Source: JAKZVK01 sp965261065
GTDB taxonomy: Bacteria > Acidobacteriota > Terriglobia > Bryobacterales > UBA6623
Assembly: GCA_965261065.1 (NCBI GenBank)
Contig: OZ253444.1
Location: 5,208,001-5,272,000 of the forward strand
Direction of reading: 5' to 3'
Length of the DNA stretch: 64,000 nucleotides
The notes under the pieces: model-generated
Told to the model about the DNA's origin: nothing
Database searches by the model: none
The model's input: only the letters and a program-made list of their open reading frames with translations
Translations under genes and position numbers: made by a program
In this document: piece by piece, positions 39,301 through 46,439 of the stretch
How the letters are laid out: each line of letters begins with the position of its first letter
Numbering within the stretch: position 1 is the stretch's first letter

Positions 39301-40551
39301 GCGGCGCTCGCGGGAAGACTGGACGACGTTATTAACAGGTATGAAAGAGAAGATGATTCGTCCGACCGGAGTGCCTTTGGGGCACCCAGGCTCGATGCGT
39401 TGCGGGATGCCGCCGCGAAGCTCGCGGAGAGTGGAGACGAAACCTCCGCCCAACGGCTGCTCGAGTTCTATTACACGCGTCTGCTGTCGAAGCGTGAGTT
39501 GAGCGCCGCGAACTTCCTCGGTCTGGCGGAGTTGCGATTGAAGCAGCAGCAGGGCGACGAGGCCCTTGGCTTGTTGCGGCGCATGGTGTTGGTGGCCAGC
39601 GAGCCGTTCGAGCATCACAAGCAGGCCGCCGCGCTGCTGATGAAGATGGGCCGCCCGTCTGACGCAGCGGAGATGCTCGCTGAGCGTGTCGAGGCGGCGC
39701 CGTGGGACCGCGAGGCGCAGCTCGATCTGGCCCGGGCGCAACGCGCCAGTGGTCGCGCCGACAACACCGGTCCGTCGCTCATCGAGGTTGCTTCGGCTGG
39801 GGAGTCGCCCTACGAGTTGCGTCTCGATGCTGCGCGGGCGCTGGCCGAAATCGGATACGGCGGGCAGACCCTTGGCTCCCTGGAGTTGGCGACAGAGGCG
39901 GGCGGCGTGACGGCTGCGGAGGTGGGGCCTTCAAACGTGGCCGCGCGGTCTTTCTTCGTCACGGCGCGTCTGGCGGCAGCGGCAGAGGCGACCGATGCGG
40001 ATGAACGCCTGCGGTGGTTGCGAGAAGCGCTTGAAATTCGCCCGAGTGCGCACCAGGTGCGGGTCGAATTGTTCCGGACAGCGCGAGAACTAGGACGCCA
40101 TCGGCTGGCGGTGAACGCTCTGAGCGCGATGATGTCGGGCGGACGCTGGGAGAGCCTCTTTGCGCAGCGCGATCCTGTTCTCGGTGAGCAGTCGTACCGG
40201 GCCCCAATTGACGAGCACACCGCGCGGCAGTTCTTGCACCGGTCCGAACTCGAGCCGTGGGAGCGTGCGAGGCTCGCACGCGAAGTTGGTGATTCACTGG
40301 AGCAGCTTGGGCGATTAGGCGCGGCGACGGCTGCGTATCAGGCGACCCTGCAACTCGATCCCGGAACGGCCGGAACGGAGGGTGATGGCCAAGTGCGCGA
40401 GGGGGTTGAGCAGGCGGTCGCCCGGCTGAGGCTTGAGCGCTCCGAGCTCTCGCGGAATGCGCGGGTGAGGCCGGTCATCAGCAAGAACCTTGATCAAGAC
40501 CGCTTGGTGCGTCCGCGGGGACCAACGGTCGAAGGGGAGGGGTCGCTGTGA
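33325..40551 (+). CDS. 2408-residue exported tetratricopeptide-repeat protein
   Basis: One of the largest frames in the window. A signal peptide (MKSRREQETLSRRLTRAAG...AVFAAQAQ) is followed by about 2300 residues of helical repeats. TPR/HAT-like units are clear at several points: NPNDPGLYARLAAFLEQNN, DYDAAIGEYWKGALGG, SAAIETYGRAIEVRPDSTES, ALREFRHALQLDTNNALAHS and LRWLREALEIRPSAHQVR. No enzyme motif was seen. It is probably an extended periplasmic scaffold. It overlaps the VIT-VWA gene by 17 bases and ends with GTGA overlap into the next gene. TTG start as argued at 33312. No frameshifts or stops are apparent. Confidence 0.85.
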   Translation: MKSRREQETLSRRLTRAAGPAVVMVCLAVFAAQAQLPEWVRFVESNSPLRDVFFQTVVLPSGPIAVERPPNQTHAALTLLLQGGTEDAGLYRLRARESERRLDFVAAEKDWKEHASLAADPVGGQLALADFYHRRLRPQEEIDALLKVGSSASTAAEMLHPVSEHRSWKAYNRIFALVEAHALRGDAVTGYHRARVERFAGEAAVHRDLFDHLVKREDFEAAQEAVDGYTRAFPGDKTFPVQAEAAVARRKGSDEAALATYERSFAPLWPETLIEEYFSLLQEAGRLRRDLDGMRARVSNDPDDLRSAAWIFHYYRRQGNPAVSQVSLSEFRRSKETRGAAWTSDESRTLAELFLRVSNYNEAARYFHALYSLAGATDQERELALAGLINVLLSAPEQPIQFGSGDLSLYRDIATMDDHPGFLNGILSLLFNSESPRGRFASQERTAVAYFHRARAAELLARFDQRFAGSARRSYLHVRLIEAYATYGDNGGVIGGTQQFLSQFPDSAHRSRVALLMAEAYARTEQVELEFQTYAALLNELAAKADRVPLGATSQTSRNPSAYRSAYQAIPAARSPEYARVLDRYIARLVSMKRIIEAVELYAGEIARNPNDPGLYARLAAFLEQNNLAERVDQVYRQAIARFQDPSWHHKLARWYVRTKRQAEWEQLSRQVIATFSGTDLEEYFQGVVGGGTAAVHVRLNRYALERFPHNLTFVRNLLRAYQRRETRDRVAWDRLLRQYWFYADDLRSRFLEHLNRTGRLLPELYALRTSADAAREGRWNRLVRQNPAAAQFLAEAELWRCHYEEAGPLMFALAGNLPGDAARAKRTASLHRSLAYENPVDTEAAAALIEGRHRYDPRDRDLLALTGDTFADRELFERARPFWERMAVVEPGRPEGYLEAATVFWDYYLFDDALRLMSDGRSALGNEALYAYEAGAVYENRRDYDAAIGEYWKGALGGNGYSPARRRLIQLASRPAHRERIDDLTRQRVADADPDPDAVSLRVDVLTTQKRDDDIDQLLLRLTGGTSSFDLLERLRSIAASRRNDEVGLKVIERQIELTSDPIDRTRLRLSLMHQLEDAKRVEPARRLAEALYREQPRILGVVRGAVDFHWRQKSYERALALLDQSAGAAYPRLAEQFRFELAQKATEAGWYARARGALETLLTAKPYEPRYVAAMADTYAREGNYEAVREFYERKISELREASMPRAQRDRQIASLRRGLIPALTKLNDASATVDQYIEIINRFPSDADLVKEACFYADRHDRRDQLTNYYVKTTRESSRDFRYHRVLAWVYTHFENLSAAIETYGRAIEVRPDSTESLEAHALLEVRLLRFDDALTTYQQLYGLAYEDPRWMEKIAEVYARQGRRAEAVEAARKALIEGRPPRPEHYFAAARKLETWNYLEEARDAAEQGIDLAGNRVFAGSYASGLRLYVSLMTRLREYGRAIDNIERAWAGARPELRRGLFPTALQAMAPVVQRDYTPEEKSAFVSFLESWKTRVRPGTRRSLLSIVQQAGLVELEVKWRHEFMFASPAASQSTRHRRRLIELQRQRLRYGELGQQLETFWSVYPAEPDKDSILREAAEAYRDAGDEDSEFRVLDSMQSRSTLSGAWRERYFEMLLTRRPDWLVALAQNDGAANYAVARGGVELALRAVESRGRKLPPVWTRAYKGLVGLHYGHWAPEVDGAFRAALGGGTIGERVGKPIDRDQNLAGDLWFYYGSRYGEYLANAGQQTAEDYLPAAVETAPGRASAYSGLAEYYRHSGEAEPALREFRHALQLDTNNALAHSRIARILAKTGRLDEAVGEWRKALGAYREQVDKRQVSPEFWESVPAMIREISDLSARQRLGEAIHELLDLYVSHNGGYQVGLLAKAVVQTAADPSAEMARILDLADKANNPLSYLSAIDAQTWVPEAHREAVLERAIEVTRRQMAQARGQGRFYAQQAYDQWQTRSIEYLLETKQALKAQAAIDNASDTLKTSLEREQVVLAIRVAALAGRLDDVINRYEREDDSSDRSAFGAPRLDALRDAAAKLAESGDETSAQRLLEFYYTRLLSKRELSAANFLGLAELRLKQQQGDEALGLLRRMVLVASEPFEHHKQAAALLMKMGRPSDAAEMLAERVEAAPWDREAQLDLARAQRASGRADNTGPSLIEVASAGESPYELRLDAARALAEIGYGGQTLGSLELATEAGGVTAAEVGPSNVAARSFFVTARLAAAAEATDADERLRWLREALEIRPSAHQVRVELFRTARELGRHRLAVNALSAMMSGGRWESLFAQRDPVLGEQSYRAPIDEHTARQFLHRSELEPWERARLAREVGDSLEQLGRLGAATAAYQATLQLDPGTAGTEGDGQVREGVEQAVARLRLERSELSRNARVRPVISKNLDQDRLVRPRGPTVEGEGSL

Positions 40552-42317
40552 GGATCTCCACGGGCAGGCCTGCGTTCTTTGCCGCGCTGCTGGCGCTGAT
40601 GGTAGCGGCCACGGCGCTGGTGCAGGTGCCCGCCGGTTCGGTGGACGTCATGGCGCGCTACTTGCCGACAGGGCCGTTGCTGGTGCTCGAGTCGAAAGAC
40701 CTCGGCCGGCTCGTCGGCGACTGGAACACGTCGCGCGAGAAGCGGTTCTGGCTCGAAAGCGACAACTACCAAGTGTTCTCGCGCTCGAAGCTCCTGTTGC
40801 GGCTGAAGGAAGTACAAGGCGAGTTTGGTGAGGCCGCCGGTTTCACGCCGGAGATGTCGCTGGTGGAATCGATCGCGGGCAGGGAATCGGTGTTGGGCCT
40901 CTACGACACCGGTCGTCTTGAGTTCCTCTACATCACACGCTTGGCATCGGCGCGGGTGGTCGAGAACCTGTTGTGGCAGCAGCACGCTAACTTCGAGTCG
41001 CGCATCGTCGCGGGCCGACCGTTCTACATTCGCACGGACCCGAAGTCGGGCCGCGTCGTCGCGTTCGCCGCCACCGATGAGCACCTCGTGTTGGCGACGA
41101 CAGAGAATCTGATCGCAAAAGCCCTCACATTGATGAGCGAGCCCGGCGGGTCGAGTGTGGCGGGCGAGCCCTGGTATGCCGATTCGGTCGCAGCGCAACA
41201 GGAGCGTGGCGATTTGCGTCTGGTGCTCGACCTCGAAGCACTCGTGCGCACGCCGCACTTCCGTTCATATTGGATTCAACACAACGTCGATGAGCTAAAG
41301 CAGTATCGCGCCGGCGTGGCCGACGTTCATCGTTCGCCGACGCGAGTTCGCGAGGAGCGGGTGTTCTTGCGGCACGATGCCGAAGAGGGAGGTGGAGAGG
41401 AAGAAAGTGCAGAGCCGGGAAGCGGTGCGCAGCCGGTAAGCGACGACGATTTGGCATCCGTGCTGCGGCTTGTGCCTGAGGACGCAGGTTTCTATCGAGC
41501 GTGGGCCGGGCCGGACGGCGATGAAACGATCGCACTACTCGAGCGGAAAGTACTGGCGCCCTACGCCGGGGAGGCGCCGCCCGCGACGACAGCGCCGCGG
41601 GTCTATCTGCGGGCGCAACGGGTCGGCACCGAAGGCGCACTCGAGATGCGCATCGACCAACCGCCGCCGGCGCTTTCGAGCGAAAGGTTCTCGCGCGGCG
41701 CGCTTCGGAAACTGCTGAATCAAACCGGCGTCAGCGGGTTGCTGCATTTGCAAACCAGCCGTGATCTAAGCGGCGTTTTCGTGGGCAACCGGTCCGCTGT
41801 CGTGCTGCTCGGGGCCACCGAGTGGGACGCGGCCGCGGCCCGCGATGCGTTGCGATCGTCGGTCGAAGCGCTTTGGACCACCTCGCGGCTTGGAGCGCAG
41901 TGGGTTGAGTATGGAGGCGTCGAGCGCGGGGGGCCTGAGGCCACCTATCACCAACTCGATGGGCTCACTCCGCTAATGGTCGCCGTGCGCGGGCGGCTGT
42001 TGGTGGTGTCGAACGCAACCGAGCTGCTCGAAGGCGTTCTTTCGCGGATGTCTGAGCCCGTCCCCGAGATCGCGGGCATCTACGCGGCCTCGTTGCGTCA
42101 TGGAGCTGAGAGAGAAGCCTACGTGAAGTTGATGGGTCACCTCGACTACGCGGGAGCGAGCCGCTACGGCTTCACGGGCAAGCGCCCGCCGCGCTTCTTC
42201 TCGGAGAACGTTGCGAGCTTGAGCCAGACGTTGTCGCGGGTCGGCATCGTGTCAGTCGTCACGCGCAACTCGGGGCCGTCGGTGTCGCAAAGCGTGACGT
42301 ACGAGTTGAGTCGATGA
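40548..42317 (+). CDS. Exported protein of unknown function (DUF3352-like appearance)
   Basis: A 589-residue protein. A signal peptide or anchor is at residues 8-30 (AFFAALLALMVAATALVQVPA). The mature part begins ARYLPTGPLLVLESKDLGRLV and has two alpha/beta halves with related features: RVVAFAATDEHLVLATTENL and MVAVRGRLLVVSNATELLEGVL. These are like the twin structural repeats of DUF3352-type proteins, but I cannot name a family with certainty. An acidic low-complexity linker (EEGGGEEESAEPGSG) is near residue 285. GTG 40548 overlaps the preceding TGA as GTGA, so it is coupled to the giant TPR gene. Confidence 0.7.
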   Translation: MRISTGRPAFFAALLALMVAATALVQVPAGSVDVMARYLPTGPLLVLESKDLGRLVGDWNTSREKRFWLESDNYQVFSRSKLLLRLKEVQGEFGEAAGFTPEMSLVESIAGRESVLGLYDTGRLEFLYITRLASARVVENLLWQQHANFESRIVAGRPFYIRTDPKSGRVVAFAATDEHLVLATTENLIAKALTLMSEPGGSSVAGEPWYADSVAAQQERGDLRLVLDLEALVRTPHFRSYWIQHNVDELKQYRAGVADVHRSPTRVREERVFLRHDAEEGGGEEESAEPGSGAQPVSDDDLASVLRLVPEDAGFYRAWAGPDGDETIALLERKVLAPYAGEAPPATTAPRVYLRAQRVGTEGALEMRIDQPPPALSSERFSRGALRKLLNQTGVSGLLHLQTSRDLSGVFVGNRSAVVLLGATEWDAAAARDALRSSVEALWTTSRLGAQWVEYGGVERGGPEATYHQLDGLTPLMVAVRGRLLVVSNATELLEGVLSRMSEPVPEIAGIYAASLRHGAEREAYVKLMGHLDYAGASRYGFTGKRPPRFFSENVASLSQTLSRVGIVSVVTRNSGPSVSQSVTYELSR

Positions 42318-43138
42318 GGATCCTCGGTTCAGTGTTGTTGCTGGCAGCGGTTGCGGTGGTGTCACTTCCGGCATCGCCGGACATCGATTCGGCGGGTACC
42401 GTTGCCTCACGCGGCGGCGTGTCATGGATTCTCGTCGAGGTGGAGACCGGCGGTGTCGTCAAGTCCAACTGGGAAGAGGTCGACCATCCGATTCCGCTCG
42501 GTTCGCTGGTCAAGCCATTCGCCGCGCTTGCCTATGCGCAAGGGCATTCGTTGATCTATCCCGAGTTCGAGTGCTCGGGGACGGCCAGCCGCTGCTGGCT
42601 GCCTGCCGGCCACGGGAGAGTTCATATCAAAGGGGCGCTGGCGCAGTCGTGCAATGCGTACTTCCGCCGGCTGAGCGACCAAGTGGAGTTTGACGACATG
42701 GCCGGGGTCACAAGCCGCTTCGGGCTGCCGGTCCCGGCGCGCGGGGCGACTACGGACACATACTTTGGCCTCGGGGATGGCTGGAAAATCCGTCCCAAGG
42801 AGATCGTGGGCGCATACGGAGAATTGATTCGCCGCCGTGAGGAGCCCGGTGTGCGCGAGATCGTCGCCGGGCTGGCGTTGGCTGCGCGCGAGGGAACGGC
42901 CGCGGGTGCGGGCAGGGGCCGAACGCAACGGGCCGCACTTGCCAAGACGGGCACCGCGCCTTGCATGCATCGAGGCCACCTGGGCGGGCTGCGCCGCTCC
43001 AACGGTGACGGCTATGTGATCGTGCTCTATCCGGCGGATCGTCCGCGCCGGGCGTTGCTGCTGCAAGCGCATGGCCTGACGGGCCGGCAGGCAGCGGAGA
43101 TCGCGGGCGAGTTACTCGAACGGCCATACGACGACTAG
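42314..43138 (+). CDS. Minimal penicillin-binding-protein-like transpeptidase
   Basis: A 274-residue exported protein with the three active-site motifs of serine acyl-transferases in correct order and spacing: SLVK (Ser64, Lys67), SCN (Ser112, Asn114) and KTG (Lys211-Gly213). It starts with a signal peptide or anchor (RILGSVLLLAAVAVVSLP). Class B PBPs are more than 550 residues with a pedestal domain and class A also have a glycosyltransferase; here only a compact transpeptidase core of about 240 residues remains. It could cross-link peptidoglycan, be a carboxypeptidase or a beta-lactamase relative. ATG 42314 overlaps the upstream stop (ATGA). The neighbouring SpoIID gene suggests joint action on the wall. 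Confidence 0.8.
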   Translation: MRILGSVLLLAAVAVVSLPASPDIDSAGTVASRGGVSWILVEVETGGVVKSNWEEVDHPIPLGSLVKPFAALAYAQGHSLIYPEFECSGTASRCWLPAGHGRVHIKGALAQSCNAYFRRLSDQVEFDDMAGVTSRFGLPVPARGATTDTYFGLGDGWKIRPKEIVGAYGELIRRREEPGVREIVAGLALAAREGTAAGAGRGRTQRAALAKTGTAPCMHRGHLGGLRRSNGDGYVIVLYPADRPRRALLLQAHGLTGRQAAEIAGELLERPYDD

Positions 43139-43143
43139 AACTC

Positions 43144-44211
43144 GTGCACCGTTTCTATCCAACGCGGTTGGCTCTTTCATGGCTCCTTATCGCTGGAGTC
43201 AGTTCCGTTTCGGCGGAACAGACGTTTCGCTTCAACGTCTTCGGACTCTTTCATCCAATCGAGTTGATCGTGCACCCGGCCGCCGGCGGGGTCCTATCGC
43301 TGCGCGCGGGTGAACAGACGATCATTCTCGAAGGGCCCCAGCCCGCTCGGCTGACGTTCCAGGAAGACGCTGTGCGCTGTGAAACTGCCAACGGGATCGT
43401 CCGCGCGGCGAGAGTCTCGATCACGGGACGTGGCGGGTCCACGAACTTCGAACTCGAAGTTCCAGGCAAGATCACCCGGCATTTTAGGGGAAGCCTCGAT
43501 GTCTCCGTAGCGGGCAACTCGCTCATGGCCGTGGTCGCGATGGATTCGGAAACCGCGACTGCCTCGATCGTGGCCGCCGAGAGCCCGCCCGGAGCCCTCT
43601 TGGAAGCTTTGCGCGCGCAGGCCGTAGCGACTCGCTCTTACCTCCGTGCTGCCGGCAACCGACACGACCGGTTCGACTTCTGCGACACAACGCATTGCCA
43701 GTACCTGCGCGAACCCCCGCCGCCGGGGCAACCCGCCTGGCAAGCGACAGTCTCGACACGCGACCTTGTCATCACCTACGACGGCGCGGCTTTGGAGGCC
43801 CTCTATTCGCGAAGCTGTGGAGGCCGTACGCACTCACTCAAAGAGGTAGGGTTGGCTGCGCGAGAGTATCCCTACTACTCGGTGACGTGTCGTCCCTGCT
43901 TACGGTCGCCGGAAGCGTGGGAAAGGTCGTTGCGGCTCGCCGACGCCCACGCGTTGTTGACGCAAACCGGCTTCGAGAGCGCACGGCTCGGCATCACACG
44001 CGTGCTCGGTTGGAGCGCCGTCCCGAGCAACCGTTACCGCGTCCGCCGCGAAGGCGAGATGGTCCAACTTCGCGGGCAGGGAACCGGCCATGGTGTAGGC
44101 CTCTGCCAGCGAGGTGCGCAATCGATGGCCGCCAGTGGATCGAGCTTCCTGGAGATCCTTCAGCACTACTTCCCCGGGACGACCGTGTCGGGTCGCCCTG
44201 TCCGGCCCTGA
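43144..44211 (+). CDS. SpoIID/LytB-domain protein (lytic glycan-cleaving enzyme family)
   Basis: A 355-residue exported protein (signal peptide about 1-24). The SpoIID domain includes AAESPPGALLEALRAQAVATRSY, in which Glu146 occupies the place of the catalytic Glu, then CDTTHCQ, YSRSCGGRTHS and the C-terminal GTGHGVGLCQRGA. In Bacillus, SpoIID cleaves denuded peptidoglycan glycans; LytB-type relatives stimulate amidases. Here, in a non-sporulating Gram-negative setting, it probably works on septal or local wall. Start GTG 43144 is five bases after the PBP-like gene's stop. It is the last gene of the six-gene unit. Confidence 0.88.
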   Translation: MHRFYPTRLALSWLLIAGVSSVSAEQTFRFNVFGLFHPIELIVHPAAGGVLSLRAGEQTIILEGPQPARLTFQEDAVRCETANGIVRAARVSITGRGGSTNFELEVPGKITRHFRGSLDVSVAGNSLMAVVAMDSETATASIVAAESPPGALLEALRAQAVATRSYLRAAGNRHDRFDFCDTTHCQYLREPPPPGQPAWQATVSTRDLVITYDGAALEALYSRSCGGRTHSLKEVGLAAREYPYYSVTCRPCLRSPEAWERSLRLADAHALLTQTGFESARLGITRVLGWSAVPSNRYRVRREGEMVQLRGQGTGHGVGLCQRGAQSMAASGSSFLEILQHYFPGTTVSGRPVRP

Positions 44212-44405
44212 GGCTCGGCGACGAGCGGCCGCCACAAAATACGGAGGGTAAGCCGCCTTGGCGCGGTTGCTCGCGGCGTGGCGCACGCCCGTGGCGAGCC
44301 GAGCCCCGCTCGGCTCTTGTCCCGCCCTCATCTCGCGCTTTCTACGATCGAGAATCACGCATCCTGGTACCATCGGACCTTACTTCCCCTGCCTAGGAGA
44401 ACGCC

Positions 44406-46016
44406 GTGGTCCGCTCTCTCAACCTACCTGTGGTTTCTCTTGCTTGGTTCACGCTGGCCTGCTTTCTTGGTTGCGGTGATCAACCGCGCCACACCACCGA
44501 TCCCCGCCCGGACACCGCCTCGCCCGATCGAAAAAATCTCTACTGGGGCGACCTGCACAATCACAACTCGATCGGGCAGATTCGAGGGTCACTTGAGAGG
44601 TCATTCGAAATCGCGCAGAATCATTTGGACTTCTTCGCCTTCACACCGCAGAGCCAGTGGCCCGACATGCGTACGATCCCCGGAGGCCGCAACACTCAGT
44701 TTGTTCGCGGCTTTGACGCGGTCAAGGCGAACTGGGAACGGATCGTCAAGCTTGGGAACGAGGTGACGAAGCCGGGCGAGTTCGTCGCCTTCCACGGCTA
44801 CGAGGTCCATTACAACTCCGGCGATTTTCACATCGTCTATCCCGGAGCCCAAGGCGAGCTTCTGCATCTCGAGGACATCAAGGAATGGCAAGACCATGCC
44901 CGCAAGAGCGGCGCGATTCTCATCCCTCACCACCCGGCCTACCTGCCCTATTGGCGTGGTTGGGACTGGGACCGGCTCGATCCCACGGTGTCTCCGATTG
45001 TCGAGATGATGTCCGAGCACGGCAACGCTGAGTCCGACCGCGCGCCAATTCGCTACATCCGCCACAGCTTGGGTGGCCGCTATACGAAGAGTACCTTGCA
45101 GTGGCTGTGGAAGACCGGCGCGCAGGTCGGCGTCGTTGCCAGCACCGACGACCATCTCGGCAACCCGGGTGCGTACGGACAGGGGCTGGCCGCCGTCTAT
45201 GCCGAGTCGTTGACGCGCGAAGGGATCATGGAGGCGCTCAAGGCACGCCGCACCTACGCGGTCAATGCCGACCGCATCGAGCTAGACGTTCGGCTGAATG
45301 GCCGCTGGATGGGCGAGACGATCGGCCCGGCAGCGAGGCGAAACATCCGAGTGCGCGTCAAGGGCGAGGACGTGATCGATCGGGTCGAAGTGCTCAAGAA
45401 CAATCGCGTGATCCACCGCGAGCACCCTGTCGACCGCGAATCAGGCGGGGCGAGTTGGTCAGAGCCCGTGCTGCTGCGCATCGAGTACGGCTGGGGTCCC
45501 TGGGCGGCCTTCGACATGGCGCGAACGGCCGACTGGAATTTCAAGATCGAGGTACGCAACGGCAAGCTGCTCGGCGTGTCGCCGCACTTCCAATCGCGTC
45601 CGTTTGACGAGGAGCGCCGAAACAAGATGACGTCGGTCAGGGACACTTCCTGTGAGGTCGTCTCGTTCACGTCGCGAGCGGGGGCGTACGAAGAAAAGCC
45701 CACCAACGACGTGGTCCTCGAGATTCAGGGCTCACCCGAGACAGAGGTCGTGCTGTCGATGACCAAACCGGCGGAACATACGTTCACAAAGTCGTTGAAC
45801 GACCTGGCGGAGTCGACCGAGATCTTCTTCACCGGTGAGTTCTCATCGGAGTCGGTGATGTTGCATCGCGTCGTGTTCCCGGAGAACTATCGAACCGAGT
45901 TCACCTTTGTCGACGAGAGCGACACAGCGAGCACCGACTGGTATCAGGTCCGCGTGGCGCAGACGAACGAGAGCTACGCCTGGTCGAGCCCGATCTGGGT
46001 CGGCGGCGAGCAGTGA
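44406..46016 (+). CDS. DUF3604 (PHP-like) metallohydrolase lipoprotein
   Basis: A 536-residue protein. The lipobox FLGC with Cys23 makes it a probable outer- or inner-membrane lipoprotein. The metal-site signature GDLHNHNS (His51, His53) and later IPHHPAY, VEMMSEHGN and ASTDDHLGNPGAYG match DUF3604, a PHP/amidohydrolase-like family. The C-terminal part is beta-rich (VRVKGEDVIDRVEVLKNN). The substrate is unknown. GTG 44406 has AGGAG about seven bases upstream. It is 195 bases beyond the six-gene unit, so membership is doubtful. Confidence 0.85.
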   Translation: MVRSLNLPVVSLAWFTLACFLGCGDQPRHTTDPRPDTASPDRKNLYWGDLHNHNSIGQIRGSLERSFEIAQNHLDFFAFTPQSQWPDMRTIPGGRNTQFVRGFDAVKANWERIVKLGNEVTKPGEFVAFHGYEVHYNSGDFHIVYPGAQGELLHLEDIKEWQDHARKSGAILIPHHPAYLPYWRGWDWDRLDPTVSPIVEMMSEHGNAESDRAPIRYIRHSLGGRYTKSTLQWLWKTGAQVGVVASTDDHLGNPGAYGQGLAAVYAESLTREGIMEALKARRTYAVNADRIELDVRLNGRWMGETIGPAARRNIRVRVKGEDVIDRVEVLKNNRVIHREHPVDRESGGASWSEPVLLRIEYGWGPWAAFDMARTADWNFKIEVRNGKLLGVSPHFQSRPFDEERRNKMTSVRDTSCEVVSFTSRAGAYEEKPTNDVVLEIQGSPETEVVLSMTKPAEHTFTKSLNDLAESTEIFFTGEFSSESVMLHRVVFPENYRTEFTFVDESDTASTDWYQVRVAQTNESYAWSSPIWVGGEQ

Positions 46017-46036
46017 GTAGTAGACCGTAGCTACCG

Positions 46037-46432
46037 CTAGCGCCTCAGTAGCGCTAGGATCTCTCGCAGTTCTTTCTTGATCCCGCTGAGGTCCACCGAG
46101 CCTTCTGTGGAAGGCGGGGGGACGACGAACGGTAGGGCGGATTGCTCTTCGGGCTTGGCTTTCCTCTTCTGCTTCGCCCGGTCGCGGATCGCCTTGCGCG
46201 CGCCGGCAATCGTGTAGCCCTCGTCGTACAGGAGACGCTTGATCTCGAGCACTGTCTCGACGTCTTTGCGTCGGTACTGGCGCTGGCCGTTCGAAGACTT
46301 CTTCGGCGCGAGAGATGGGAATTCGCCTTCCCAGAACCGTAGTACGTAGGTCTCGACGCCCGTAAGCTGGCTCACGTCGCCGATGCGAAAGAACAGTCGA
46401 TCCGGAATCTGCGGCGTCTGTGGCTCGCCCAT
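46037..46432 (-). CDS. MerR-family transcriptional regulator
   Basis: A 131-residue DNA-binding protein. The winged helix is FRIGDVSQLTGVETYVLRFWE, then NGQRQYRRKDVETVLEIKRLL, as in the MerR_1 family. The C-terminal third (about 85-131) is basic then helical and shows no effector-binding domain or metal-binding Cys. This short form resembles a widespread housekeeping MerR variant of Acidobacteria and Deltaproteobacteria. It is separated by seven bases from the end of the gene at 46440 on the same strand, so it may be the last member of that unit. Confidence 0.88.
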   Translation of the reverse strand: MGEPQTPQIPDRLFFRIGDVSQLTGVETYVLRFWEGEFPSLAPKKSSNGQRQYRRKDVETVLEIKRLLYDEGYTIAGARKAIRDRAKQKRKAKPEEQSALPFVVPPPSTEGSVDLSGIKKELREILALLRR

Positions 46433-46439
46433 GCCCCGA

